Source: Rattus norvegicus
Taxonomy: Eukaryota; Chordata; Mammalia; Rodentia; Muridae
Reading direction: 5' to 3'
Assembly: GCF_036323735.1 (NCBI RefSeq)
Contig: NC_086033.1
Span: 3,109,826-3,173,825, forward strand
Length of the DNA stretch: 64,000 nucleotides
The position numbers and the translations under genes were made by a program. The notes beneath the pieces are model-generated. The model was not told the origin of the DNA. It was given only the letters and a program-made list of their open reading frames with translations, and searched no databases. Within the stretch, counting starts at the first letter, position 1, and each line of letters starts with the position of its first letter. Shown piece after piece: positions 10,901 to 22,859 of the stretch.

Positions 10901-11195
10901 CAAGAGTCTCAGATACCAGATAATAGACAGGGCCGCTGAGAGGGGACCCTTGGGGACCATGACATCCTGTGCATTACCAGGAGGCAAGTTTCTGAGTGCT
11001 TCTCCCATTGAAATTAGCACTGAAACAAGCACTGAAAGAAATACAGGAGAGTCAACTGTGAAAAACTGTTTCAGAGAAGAGTAAGTTAAACTGATCATAA
11101 CCATTAAACTTCTGGCCACATACAGCACACGCATACTTCAGTGATGTGAGGACTAATAATTAAGGAATCTACATACATGCTCTTGAATAAGAACA

Positions 11196-11306
11196 CGCCA
11201 AAGCAAGCATGGGTGGGAGTTTGTAATCCCAGCACCTCAAGTAGAGGAACGTTGGGAGCTTGAGGTCTTCTTTGACTGCACAGCAAGCTTTGGCAGCAGT
11301 TTCCAG
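11196..11306 (+). mobile_element. B1-like SINE
   Basis: caagcatgggtgggagtttg, taatcccagcacctcaagta and gactgcacagcaagc follow B1 order. It sits directly next to the URR1 element. Confidence 0.55.
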
Positions 11307-11466
11307 AGCAGGATTTCTCAACATGTGGGTTGTGACCCCTTCGGAGGTCAAGTGACCCTTTACTGGGGCCACAAAAGATATCCTGTGTATCAGATGTTTA
11401 TATTATGGTTCGTATCATACCAAAATTACAGTTATGGTGTAGTGACAAAAGGGTTGAGAACCAGTG
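11307..11466. mobile_element. URR1-type hAT-Charlie DNA transposon, internally deleted
   Basis: The left end gatttctcaacatgtgggtt followed by gtgaccccttcgg and the right end gggttgagaaccagtg form imperfect terminal inverted repeats. The inner wording (catcagatgtttatattatg-like, caaaattacagttatg) is that of the rodent URR1 family. It is about 160 bp, non-autonomous and encodes no transposase. Confidence 0.8.
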
Positions 11467-12093
11467 TTGTAGAGGGTAGAGAATGTGGAAGATTAATTTC
11501 TCCAAATATGTAGCTTTTGGGAGTCTGTCATCTACCCGAGTGGGATATCTCGGTGACACTTCCAGAAGTAGCCCTCACATATGCTCCTATAAGTAAGCCC
11601 TATGAAGTCTTGGTTTGTCAGGCTGAACTCTGATGGAACCACTGTTCTGATGTGTCATTTGCGCTGTCTTACCTGGCGTGAATAAATGTTTGTTTATGAC
11701 TCCCAAGGGACGTGTCACAATAATGACACATTGATCAATGCAACCCTAACCAACACACAATAGGACACCCAAGGGAATGAAGCAGCTGAGTCCATGTCAG
11801 TGAAATACGGAAAAGGAGCTAGAAGCACACAAGAGGAGAAACACATCGCTCTGAGAGCTATCAATGCGGTTGAAGCCTGAATTCTTCAATTATTAACTAT
11901 ATGATCTTGTGGATACTCTAAGAATCAGAAAGGCCTAGCTGCAACAGAAAATGTAGTCATTATTGGTATAGATACCTGAATTAGTTTAATCGAACTTAAA
12001 CAATAATACTACAAAACAGTGAGGAGAGATATTAATTTCAATGTAGGGATAACAGAAAGTTTCCAAAGATAGGTGATATCATAAATTGTCTTT

Positions 12094-12220
12094 AAAAGTT
12101 ATGTCTGGGGGTTGGGGATTTAGCTCAGTGGTACAGCGCTTGCCTAGGAAGCGCAAGGCCCTGGGTTCGGTCCCCAGCTCTGAAAAAAAGAACCAAAAAA
12201 AAAAAAAAAAGCTATGTCTG
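12094..12220 (+). mobile_element. ID SINE 2 with target-site duplications
   Basis: The body starts at 12108 (ggggttggggatttagctca) and ends near 12182 in ccccagctctg, followed by an A-rich tail with a gaacc interruption. Duplications aaaag(t/c)tatgtctg lie at 12094-12107 and 12207-12220 with one mismatch. Its B box ggttcggtccc differs at one position from that of ID 1. It is antisense to Adk. Confidence 0.95.
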
Positions 12221-13270
12221 AGTCTTTGGAACTGGTGATGAACCTCAAAGAGAGGCATATGGCATATGTGATAGAAAAGGGTATTTTATCAATCTTACTG
12301 TGGTGTTCATCTCTCTCGTGGGCACTACCACCCCCACAGCTGAGGCCTCGACTGCTCGTCAGCACGACCTCCACCTCGTCCCTCCGCCTTTTCATCACAG
12401 AGACAGAGACGCTTGTTTCTGCAGAGTCCCTGCGAAGGCATGGAAAGCAACGTGCCGGTTTGATACGAAAGGGGCAAGCTCTGAAGGAGAGGTTCTTGCT
12501 GCATCAGACAGATGTCATCGTGCTGCCCTTGAAAAACGAAACTACCCAGAGGAAGGAGCCTTGTCAGTTCAGTAGGCCACATGTCGGTCTCACAAAACGT
12601 TCAGTAGGATCACAGTGGGCCAGAAGGGCACAGCTTGGGAAGCAAGGACAAATTTACCAAAAACTAATAAAAAGATAAGCAGAGAATGTGAGAAGTGCAA
12701 CATGGAGCAACCGTTTAGGACGGAAAAACCTAGAGCGAAATGGAGGCCCAAGCCAGACCTCTGAACAGCACTCTGTGAAGTACAGGTGCCATCCGGTAGG
12801 TGTCATGAAGCACACGGAGGTCTCTCAGCAAACGAGATTATAGAAGCCCATGCCTTATTAACGCAAGGAGCCAGACAGAGTAAATTTATAACCATCCTTA
12901 AGTAGGCACTGGATAAATGACATAGTAGGTTCCACATTAAAAGTCTTTAACAACACATTCAAAGATTTCTATTAATATTAACTTCACCTTTCAGATGAAT
13001 TCTATCTTCCCCAACTGCAATATTTAGGGGACTATAACTGTCGATGATGCTTGAGAGCCAGTCACTCCTAAGATAATGCCATATGCTGTAATTTAATTCA
13101 TAATTACATGATGAAGAATGACACACAGACACAAAAAGAGTTGAAAGATAAGCCAGATGCAGGAAATTTTATGACAGAAAAACCAGGAGGCACTTCAGGA
13201 AGACTGAAAAACACAATTGAAAAGAAGACTGGGATGTCAAAACTGAGAAACAACTGTGAGCATCCGTCCG
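12221..13270. other. No gene recognised; chance open frames
   Basis: This region carries overlapping open frames of up to about 154 codons on the plus strand (12214-12678) and 84-85 codons on the minus strand. The long one starts at an ATG inside the ID 2 target-site copy, has no homology I recognise and shows no codon bias. I regard it as intronic sequence. Confidence 0.6.
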
Positions 13271-13272
13271 AT

Positions 13273-14078
13273 GATGGCCAGCAGCTAAGGTGGCCAGCAG
13301 CTAAGGCCGACAGCAGCTAAGGCGGTCAGGCGGCCAGCAGCTAAGGTGGCCAGCAGCTAAGGCCGACAGCAGCTAAGGCGGTCAACAGCTAAGGCCGACA
13401 GCAGCTAAGGTGGTCAGCAGCTAAGGCGGCCAGCAGCTAAGGCCGACAGCAGCTAAGGCCGACAGCAGCTAAGGCGGCCAGCAGCTAAGGCGGACAGCAG
13501 CTAAGGCGGCCAGCAGCTAAGGTGGTCAGGCGGCCAGCAGCTAAGGTGGCCAGCAGCTAAGGTGGTCAACAGCTAAGGAGGTCAGCAACAGCTAAGGCGG
13601 TCAGCAGCTAAGGCGGTCAGCAGCTAAGGCGGCCAGCAGCTTAGGCGGTCAGCAGCTAAGGCGGCCAGCAGCTAAGGCGGCCAGCAGCTAAGGCGGCCAG
13701 CAGCTAAGGCGGTCAGCAGCTAAGGCGGTCAGCAGCTAAGGCGGTCAGCAGCTAAGGCGGACAGCAGCTAAGGCGGTCAGCAGCTAAGGCGGACAGCAGC
13801 TAAGGCCGACAGCAGCTAAGGCCGACAGCAGCTAAGGCGGCCAGCAGCTAAGGCGGACAGCAGCTAAGGCGGTCAGCAGCTAAGGCGGTCAGCAGCTAAG
13901 GCCGACAGCAGCTAAGGCGGCCAGCAGCTAAGGCTGACAGCAGCTAAGGCGGTCAACAGCTAAGGCCGACAGCAGCTAAGGCAGACAGCAGCTAAGGCGG
14001 TCAGCAGCTAAGGTGGTCAGCAGCTAAGGTGGTCAGCAGCTAAGGCCAACAGCAGCTAAGGTGGTCAGCAGCTAAGGT
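13273..14078. repeat. Minisatellite, 16-bp unit, about 50 copies
   Basis: The unit ggcggtcagcagctaa is repeated head to tail for about 806 bp. The invariant core is cagcagctaagg; the variable part is ggYSGNc (ggcggtc, ggcggcc, ggcggac, ggccgac, ggtggtc, ggtggcc). Two places (about 13321 and 13521) carry a 24-bp unit with an extra ggcggtca-like block, and a few units have caacagctaa. Since 16 is not a multiple of three and each unit carries TAA, no frame stays open. The array is GC-rich against an AT-rich intron. Confidence 0.97.
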
Positions 14079-14436
14079 ATGACAGCAGAGTCACAGGCCT
14101 TTTGCATGGAGAACAGAAACATATTCATATATACCACAACGTTCTCCTGTGTATGAGATGGTTATGTGACTGTTAACCCATTAACAGTCCCTCAACTCTC
14201 ATCCTCTAGAGGAAACACAACCAGGTACTTTTCAGCTATCCTCCTGCCTTCAGCTTTGCTTTCCCTCAATCTATATGTTTAGGGAGCTTCCTAAAATGTT
14301 CTCTTAGAGGAAAGAGCAGGCCATTAACCAGCATCAAGGTCAGCTTCAGACTCCATTGTGCTCCCTTCCCTGTTCCAATTCCCTCTACCCCGCCTCTCCC
14401 GCTCCCGCCTTTCCTTCTACACGAGTGCACGAGCGC

Positions 14437-14625
14437 GTGCGTGCACACACACACACACAGACACACACACACAGACAGATACACACAGACACACACAGAC
14501 ACACACACAGACAGACAGACACAGAGACACACATACACAGACACACACACACACAGACACACACAGACACACAGACACACACAGACACACACACACACAG
14601 ACACACACACACACACACACACACA
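14437..14625. repeat. CA/CAGA-rich microsatellite
   Basis: About 190 bp of (CA)n has regular CAGA interruptions and ends in a pure (CA) run of about 24 bp. Thr-His and Cys-Val open frames across it are spurious. Confidence 0.95.
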
Positions 14626-14767
14626 ATCTCTTGTTTCCCAGGCTGACCTGGAACTCCCTGTGCATCTGAGGATGACGTTGGACAGGTAGATTCTCCACCT
14701 TCCAAGTGTGGGGAGTACAGGGTACACATCTCAGTCAGTGCAGGACTGAACCGCACTCCCAGTCTTT

Positions 14768-14902
14768 ACATCTCATTCTTTTTTTTTTCTTTTTCTTTTT
14801 TTTTCCTTTTTTTCGGAGCTGGGGACCGAACCCAAGGCCTTGCATTTGCTAGGCAATTGCTCTACCACTGAGCTAAATGCCCAACCTACGTCTCATTCTT
14901 TT
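14768..14902 (-). mobile_element. ID SINE 3 with target-site duplications
   Basis: This is the reverse complement of ID: a T-rich stretch (14783-14813), cggagctggggaccgaaccc, then gctctaccactgagctaaat and gcccaacct to about 14887. Duplications ac(a/g)tctcattctttt are at 14768-14782 and 14888-14902. The body has several substitutions (catttgctaggcaattgctc). It is in the same orientation as Adk transcription. Confidence 0.95.
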
Positions 14903-16400
14903 AAGTAAGCCTTTTCCACGGTCTACTCTGGATGCTGATGTTGGTTATGCCACAGCAGAGCCCTTACTATCGTACATTAGTTTTTCTTAATGAGTTTCCT
15001 GTCCGGCACACTTCCTTGGCTCAGTTGTAAGACCTGCCATTTGCATTTCCAAATCTGACTGGCTACCTGCTACTTCCAGTGTATTACCATTCAACAAACG
15101 GTAAGCGAATGGACAGGGAAGTTGAGGATCTCTGTTCTGAAAGCTCGTTAGTTTAAGAATATAGAGAAATGAGAGCAGACGCACCGCACTGCCCACCAGA
15201 TGAGAAGTACAAAAGAATAAGGGGCCACATCACACGTGAAAGCACAGCTGCCCGGATGGGGGGAAGCAGCTGATCAAGACCCAGAAGGAATGAGAAGTTC
15301 TGAGCTCACACACAGTGGCCTGAGTCATGGCAGGGCACTGCGAGACATTTGGCACTCTGGGTATTTTAAGATGAGGAAATTTTATCTTTTCCTCAAGTGA
15401 GAGGTGCATTCCTTCTGAGAAGAAAGTAACGCCCAGTCTCTGAAGATGAGGGAGACTGAGATGAACAGAGAAGCCTTGTCAATTTTTTTGATTTATTAAT
15501 TTTTGTTTAAACTTTTTTCTCCTTTTTTAGAAACTCCTTTGTCTTTATCACTTTCCAACAACCCCCTTTCATCAACCCTCATGTTAAAACAGTCACATCT
15601 GTTAATGACCGTTTCCCAGGTCATCATTTCTACTCTGCCACATCACACTCACATTGCTTTATCCCTCCGCTAATGTGTTTTGTTGCAAAGGTCACAAGTA
15701 GACCTTAGAGAACAGGAAGGAAAAGCTCCCCTTAGCTTGAACAATAAGTAAGAATCAGGGCATACAAGTTTTTAAAGGAAAAAGGAAGAGTTAAGAGAGT
15801 ATGAAAGAGGTAGGTAGAAGATGGTGGACCAGTATTCCAGAAAGGATTTTCATACTTTTTAATACAAAATATAAAGATGAGTTCTTATAATAAAAATATT
15901 AATTTCTTCTAAATAAACAGTATTGGGGATGCTTAAATAGCTAACTGTATGAAGTTAATTCAGCAGGTTAAAGTGACAGTTCAAGTCTGAAGATGTGTGC
16001 TTTATTTTCCAAAACCCCATTAGAAGCGCACTGAAAGTTACTCTCTAACTTTTCTATTACATCATGGCCTGTGCACGCTCAAGAAGCCACTCCCAAACAA
16101 TCACATGCATTTCACAAATATGCATGCATGCACTTGCTTGTGCACACACACACAAAGTATTTATATGTCTGGTTAAAGACCAGTATTGGCTTACTTTTTC
16201 AGTTTTCTACAGAACACAAAGTGTTTGAATTGTTATATAGAGAGAAGTCATCGATGATATAACTACTTATATAGATTCAGGGTTCAGTATAGAATCTGGC
16301 AATAAAAGTTGACAGAAAAAGTTTTAATTATTAGGATTACTACAGTTGTAATTTTACCATCAGTATCATTAACTCCACTGTTATTTCTTTTTTACTTTAA
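14903..16400. other. Intronic DNA with nothing recognised
   Basis: This is AT-rich single-copy-looking sequence. It has one T-rich low-complexity patch (15481-15540) and a short cacacacaca run at 16144-16153. I see no exon or structured RNA. Confidence 0.55.
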
Positions 16401-16409
16401 GTATTTCTA

Positions 16410-16500
16410 TGTTGGATGTGCATGGTGACCATATGTGTTGTACCCGCATGCATGTGGAGGTCAGAGTACGACGTTAGGCAGTTCCCATCTTTAAACGGGT
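16410..16500 (-). mobile_element. B3-like SINE fragment, antisense
   Basis: ggatgtgcatggtgaccata and ccgcatgcatgtggaggtca then gagtacgacgttaggcagtt resemble the 3' part of B3 in reverse. Confidence 0.45.
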
Positions 16501-16871
16501 CCTGAAAACTGAGTTCATGTCACTAGCTTTGCACCGGAAACATCATTACTCACTCGGTTACTTCTTACCCAGGCACTTGATCTAACCTTGGTGTGTTTCT
16601 CAGAAGAGGGTTTAGAGACTGCATTATGGCAAGAACCAGCTATTGACAGGAGGAGCACAGACAGAGGGACTGTAGACAGAACACAGAAACATTGGGAAGG
16701 ATGATTTCTTCTGTTCAAACAACTCAAACGAGGTCACAGGACTGCAAAAATTCACGAGGAAAATAATTTTTTTCCCCAAAAGAAATTTAATCTCCTTTAA
16801 AAATACTGTGTAAATGTTATATTTTTAAATCTGTGTATAACTGTGTGTCTGTTTAGTGCAGGGTGCTCTTG

Positions 16872-17001
16872 AGGTCCAGTGAGGCGTCCGATCACCTGGG
16901 GCAGGAGTTAGAGGTGTTTGTGAATGGCTCCATCTGTGCTGGGAACTGAACTCTGCAAGAGCAGGAGCACCCTTAACCAATGAGCCATCTCCCCGGCCCC
17001 C
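16872..17001 (-). mobile_element. B2/B3-type SINE, antisense
   Basis: gtgctgggaactgaactctg, then caagagcaggagcacccttaacc and aatgagccatctccccggcc is the reverse complement of the tRNA-like head of B2/B3 (gggctggagagatggctcat type). Confidence 0.75.
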
Positions 17002-17159
17002 AAATCATGGTTGTCAACAACAGCTTATATCATCTGAAACTTTCACTGAATTAATAAAGGACGAACAGAAATAGGCAGCCAGGATTTATCCCCAAAATAT
17101 AATGATGAAAAAAACCAACAAAACAAAGCAAAACAAAACAACAAAAGTAGACCATCTGG

Positions 17160-17700
17160 TATGGCTGTGTGGAAAAACCCTGCTAATTAAAGTCGCAGTC
17201 TACCATGTTCAGACAGCCCCTCTGAGCTCGGCACAAAAGGGAGGGCTCCCTTTACCAGCAGGGGCTTCCTGTCTCTGACCAGGTCTGGAAAGCCGGACCC
17301 CACCCCACCCCTACCTGGGGAATGTCAGGTAGCCTTGGGGAGATCACAGGTTTAGCTTCCCTTCTCCAAATAACCTATTCATGGAGCACCTACAATTCCT
17401 GGAAAGCCTCTCCATGCAAATGACGCAGTGTTTGGTACCTGAGCTACAGACCACACATGCTCACTCTGGAACTCCCTACCCGCTTCCCCAGAGGTACAGC
17501 CCTCCACGGATCCCAAATGAAGTTGGGCTGCCTCTCTGGAGCTGACCCCAGAAGTCTGTCATTCCTGTCATACTCCCTGGCCATCCAAGCCCTGCTCCTA
17601 CTCTGTTCCCTTTGTCCTTGTGGGCTGGTAGCCCACAGCCCGGGGCTGGTAGGGAGGACAACACAGCTGCAAGTTTTATTAAATCCCACTTTCACCAGAA
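17160..17700. other. GC-rich block of unknown origin
   Basis: About 540 bp is richer in G+C than its surroundings and lacks simple repeats. It carries open frames on both strands (112 codons at 17457-17795 plus, 83 codons at 17444-17695 minus) that match no protein I know. It could be part of an old LTR or simply a unique GC-rich patch. I cannot decide. Confidence 0.3.
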
Positions 17701-17999
17701 TCCTTGAGGCATCCAGATGCCTACCAACAGGGCAACACAGCTTCTTATATCCATCCTACCAAGATTTACAAAATGATTCCTACCACTATTTTTGACATTA
17801 GTTTCTTGCTTGTACATAATGAAGTTCTCTTTTGTTAAGACGAATCAAATAGAGATTGCCTAAGGCATGTATTGTTTCCTTTAGAATCAGAGTTCAGAGC
17901 AGTATTTCCCACAGGCTAGAGGAAACTGCTCGATCCCCTTACACAGTTAACTCTTATACTAGAGAGAAAAGTTGGCTTATTTTTTCTGTTCATTTTACA

Positions 18000-18122
18000 G
18001 GGTGTCCCGATGTGTAGCACAATCTAGCCCCGAACTGACTGTATAAGCCCAGGTTAGCCTCAAACGTGTAGAAAGCCTCCTCCCTTAGCCTCAGGAGAAC
18101 GGGGATGATGAGCATTGTGTGT
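18000..18122 (-). mobile_element. B1 SINE, antisense
   Basis: gggtgtcccgatgtgtagca, aagcccaggttagcctcaaa and cttagcctcaggagaacggg followed by gatgatgagcattgtg follow the reverse order of B1. It is diverged. Confidence 0.65.
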
Positions 18123-19807
18123 CCTGGCTTGACAGCACCTTTTCTGGAAGGGACACACAAGCAGCTTCAAATCAGAGGAGATGCCGTGTGACATTAAATG
18201 CTACCGAAATCCAAAGGTCTTTTAATTCTACTACACACTTTTCCTAATCTAAATGCAATTATTAAAAGCCATATTTTTCATTTATAATTTAAAATATTTT
18301 CTTCAGATAACAAGATATTTGAGCTAAATTAAATATTAAAGGCTTTCCTAAAAGTGCTATGCTTTACCAATAGTTGCAACAACACTAGTTGTGAGTTAAA
18401 TTTCTGAGTATCTGGAAGGGGCTCTGCCTTTGCAGCAGACCGTTTCTTGGTCTGCATCATGAGGGTCAACGGCCGGGTCCATAAAACCTTAAGTTTGAAT
18501 ACTCAGTGTGTACAGTGTGTCATCATGGTGTTTCACGTGCTCTCTTAGTTCACTGAGTCTGAACACTGAACCTAGGGTCCCGAGTCTTACCCAGCGTTGA
18601 CAGGTAAACACCTGAGGAAGGGGAAGAGAGTGAGCAGGCATGACCGACTTTAGGAAGTGTCCAGAAAATCCTCGCCCACCACACAGTGTGAGGCTGGAGA
18701 TAAGGTGGTTAGGAGCCCACACTGCTACGCAGAGCACACAACTTAGGTTTCCAGCACACGCCTCAGCCAGCTGCCTGGAACCCCAGGTACAGGGATCTGA
18801 CACTGATGGCCTCTTAGTCGCCTGCTCTCATGCACGCATACCCTGGAAGGAGCGGTGTCAGTCCTGGGTGCACAACAGCCTTGGGGGGAGTCGCTGGTGG
18901 ACTTGGTGCAGACAACTCACTCTCCAGCCATCACAGGCCTTCACCACACATGCTCCAGGAGATCTAGTGCTGTTCTGGGGATCTCTCACTCACGGCTACA
19001 CAAAATGCAGAAAGATCTCCTTTATGTAAGATAAACCACCATAAAAATCGATGCTGGCAAACGGAAACTATGTCGGCTAGGACAGGAAATGAAGAAGTGG
19101 TTAGAGAAGTAAGTGGCCTTTTGAAGTGAGTATGTCTCTAAGAGGCATCTTCCCAGATATCCTACGACCTCCAAGGAAGCAGATGACTGGCAACCAAAGA
19201 GGAAAAAAGAAAGAAAAAGAAAAGAGAACCGAGACATCCTTCTGCTTTACTGTTTCTAGCACACACTTAATAAACAGCAAAAACCCCAAGGCAGTAAACA
19301 TCTGCTCATCAACACCTATCAGCAGCCACATCAGAAACACAAGGCAAAGGTCAAGCCAGAGTTTGTTGACGATGATGAACTATGACAGTCTCTATTAAAT
19401 TACCCCTTCCTTCAAGGTGTATGTGATCAAAGCAGCAAAAGATATTGTCACTCAGTCACATAACAAGCTATTTGTCAGAGATTGAAACATCTGGTCAATA
19501 TCTCCTAACACTGCAATTTCATGCACAGTTAACATTAGGGCACATTTCTCCTCTTCTTACAGGGTCCGCGAGAGCGGCACATATGGCCGATCACTTCATT
19601 CAGAGAGGATTCAATTCAAGGCATTACACGAGATCGCCTGGGCTTTATGGTGTTTTAAGCCTACCCGCCATCGTTTCCCTCGTCACCGTCAACTGCTGTT
19701 CTCTTCTACTGTAAAAGGCTGTAAATATGACAGCGTGCCAAGTCCTTTTCTATTATTGATAATATCAGTATCTAGTACAGATTAGTAATTTTTTATTTTT
19801 TAAAGTT

Positions 19808-20005
19808 GTGTCTCTGTAGCATGCATGAGAACGTGTGTATGTGGGTAAACTGTCTATGCATGTGTGCACACGTGGAGGCTGGAGCTTGACAGAGTGCCTT
19901 GCTCTAATGGTTGTCACCTTCCTCTTTTAAGCCAGGGTCTCTCACTGGTCTTGGAGCTTGGCATTTCAGCTACAATGGCAGGTGAGCTATTGGGAGTCAC
20001 TTGTT
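19808..20005 (-). mobile_element. B3/B4-type SINE, antisense
   Basis: catgcatgagaacgtgtgta, tgcacacgtggaggctggag and cttgacagagtgccttgctc, then cagggtctctcactggtctt are typical of the B4/B3 3' part fused to B1-like wording in reverse. Confidence 0.5.
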
Positions 20006-20097
20006 CCAATTACATTTAGGAGGGGACTCTAGAATATAACTCTTGAGTATTAAAAAATAACATGAGCACAGCAGTGTAGAAATTTACAATGATTTTA

Positions 20098-20250
20098 GGG
20101 ATGATGAGAAGGCTCAGAGTATAAAGTACCCTGGTACCAAGCCTGAGGATGCGTCTGATACCTGGAATCCATCATGGGGGAATGACATCCTACAAGGCAT
20201 CCTCTGACCTCCTCACACAAATGGCACAAATGTGACAATACACAGATTAT
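20098..20250 (+). mobile_element. B3-type SINE
   Basis: gatgatgagaaggctcagag, tacctggaatccatcatggg and catcctctgacctcctcaca follow B3 order. The A-rich end is at about 20255. Confidence 0.6.
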
Positions 20251-20982
20251 GAGGAAAAAAAATTTCATTTCATTTCATTAGGGTTGTTTGGAATATTTTC
20301 AGCTGATAAGGAACAATCCTATACTAGAAAGAACCAGGATGCCACAATTTTATTAGTCACATATGCTGAAAATTTTCCACACGAAATTCATGCATTTGTT
20401 GCCATGGTAACAGAGTTCTTTCTTAAACACTTACAGTAAGTAGCAGACCTGAACTCGCACCGTAGATGCCTCTCTTTTCTTCCCTTCCTTGGGGGTTACA
20501 GCTTCCAGAGAGACCTGTGCTGGGGTTGGGACACATCCAAAGTTTCTGTTTACCATTTCTTTTGACACGTTTCTTCGCAGCATGACTGTGTAAGGACAGC
20601 TATGTTCAAAACTTAGCGATTTGTCTCTCTAGCCACTAACAATGGAGGGGATTTGAATGAACAAATATCCTTGTGATAAGCGTCACTCAGGACCATCTGA
20701 CAATAATACTAATAAGAAATGGCTAATTAAGAAAAGAAAATATCGAAATGACAAGGTTCAAGTGACATTCAAGTTAGAGAGTCCTGGACTGCAATTTGGC
20801 AAGTAATGTAAATATTTTGTTTGTTCATTTGTTCATTAATTTAGTCAATTCAATCTGATGACATTTATAGAATGTGTTCTAGGGCCAGGCACCGTGTTGT
20901 CATAGGAACACACACTATGAAGGCTCTTCCTTATGTCATAGGGGTTCGAAATAGCAGACAAAGCAAAGAAACAAGCAAACAA

Positions 20983-21275
20983 AAGCCAGGCACGATGATG
21001 CAAATCTGGTAGCAAGCCAGTTAAGAGGCTGAGGCACCATGACTGCTCCAGTTCAAGGTCAGCCTATCTACCACAGCCTTATCTCATCTCACAGGCTAAT
21101 GAAAGGGCATGAGGAATGTCTCAGCAGGTAAAGGAGCAGCCAGCTAAGCCTGAGGCCATGAGACCCAGATGGATGCAGAAAGCTGTCCTCTGACTTCCAC
21201 GCATGTGCTGTGACATGCAAGTAAACACGTGCACATGCGCACACAAACACACATGCATGCTCGCAAAACAAACAA
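20983..21275 (+). mobile_element. B1-like SINE followed by B3-type SINE
   Basis: 20983-21095 has gccaggcacgatgatgcaaa, aagaggctgaggcaccatga and agttcaaggtcagcctatct (B1-like). 21105-21275 has catgaggaatgtctcagcag, then taaaggagcagcc, and gtcctctgacttccacgcat (B3-like) with a CA-rich tail. The two are in tandem in the same orientation, both antisense to Adk. Confidence 0.6.
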
Positions 21276-22230
21276 ACCCAAACATTATCAGTCTCAAAAA
21301 TGTGTGAAATCAGTGCTATGGCTTCTGTAGGAGTCAGAGAAGAGAAGTAAGGTAGACACAGAATATGTAAATATGTAGAAGAGAGAATCACTCAAAGAAT
21401 GAGCTTAAGGAACTTGCTGAACTTTTCTTCAAAGGTAGACGATGATTTCCCATAGAGGCTTACTAAATACTGATCGCCAGATGCCCATTCAGAGTGGAAG
21501 GCAGGAACTGAGACTACAGCACAGTGGCTTCCTAAGGAGAAATGCTATGGGGTTGAGTTTCTAGAAGAGGAGCTGCCCTTCCGAGGAAAAAGGTTTCTAT
21601 TTGAAATTATGACTGGCAGGCAAATGATCGTTATTCAGACTTAGACGCTTGGCAGACATTTTCTTGGAAAAGGAAAAAGTAAGCCTTTCACTTAAAAAAT
21701 ACTGTCAAGGTTTATTGCTAATAATAAAACTGGAGCTTTCATTTAAGAAGGATAACCATGTAAAAGCCACATCTACCACAATGAGATTCTCACTACTTAG
21801 ACTGTTTACTTGAGATTGGAAGTGATATTGACAAATGAAATATTCTGCAATATTATCAAGATATACATAATAAAATGAATAAAAAATTACAAAGGAACAA
21901 TATATCATGGTAAGAAAAAGAATCACATAAGTATAAAATTTAAGTATATGTATTAGACCATATAAATATAGGTTTAACAGCTTTTCCGAGAGCAGCCATC
22001 CTAAACTGACACACAAAGCCATCTTATCGCCGCTGACTTCAGGTCCCTTGAGAGCCTGTGATGCTACCGATCCCTCCATGAGCTTACTGCTATAACTTCT
22101 TAAAAAGAAAAACCTATTCGGAGTCCTTGCCGGTTTTAAAATTAAATTGTCTTTTTATTGAGTTCTTATAATTTTCTATATATTCAGTTAAAATATAAAA
22201 TAGATAGGAGAGAAAACATTTAAAATTGAA

Positions 22231-22345
22231 GGTGTGTGTGTCTGTGTGTGTGTGTGTGTGCGCGCGCATCCGCGAGTATGCGTGGTGATTGAACTCAGCT
22301 TCCTGTCTATCAGACAAATTCTCTAACTCACAGTCATAACTCCAA
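22231..22345 (-). mobile_element. GT repeat plus B4-like SINE remnant
   Basis: A (GT)n(CG)4 run (22231-22267) is followed by gtggtgattgaactcagctt, cctgtctatcagacaaattc and tctaactcacagtcataac, which resembles a reversed tRNA-like SINE head. Confidence 0.5.
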
Positions 22346-22859
22346 CACCAGACAGTGATGACCCTTTCAGGCACAAAACTTTTTTGTGCTGTTTTATTTT
22401 TCTTTTATTTTTTATCATTATATTGAATATCTTTTTTGCCAAACTCAAATTATTCTAAATATCTTTGGAGAGCTAATCTTGGAGAGTTCATTGCGCACAC
22501 GACTTAAGGATGGAGCTGCACAGACGGCTGTCCCAGGATCTTCCTCTCCCACGGCACCTGTAACGGTTAGTGTGTCTCCCAAGGACTCGTGAGCTTGAAC
22601 ACTGTGTCCTCAGCTAATGAGTGGTTCTGCTTTGGGACACTGGACCCTTTCGTACATAGAACTGGACTACAGAATGCAGGCCACACCAAGCCTTTGAGGG
22701 AGGAGGTACCCCGGCATAGCCACCTGCTCTGGGGAAGTGTTTCCACTACCCCAGATGAAGCTGCTTCACAATGCCCATCCTGCTATGAAGTATGACTGCC
22801 ACCAGAACTGTGATTTGCACAAGCTCTTAGTCCTTTCTTTCTGGTATGCATTTTGTCAA

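Noticed and set aside
12214..12678. 154-codon plus-strand open frame, the longest in the region outside microsatellites
   Set aside because: It starts at an ATG inside the ID target-site copy, its translation has no recognisable domain, overlapping frames on the other strand are similarly open, and there are no splice or promoter signals.
13273..14078. A CRISPR-like array
   Set aside because: The unit is 16 bp with no spacers and the window is mammalian; it is a minisatellite.
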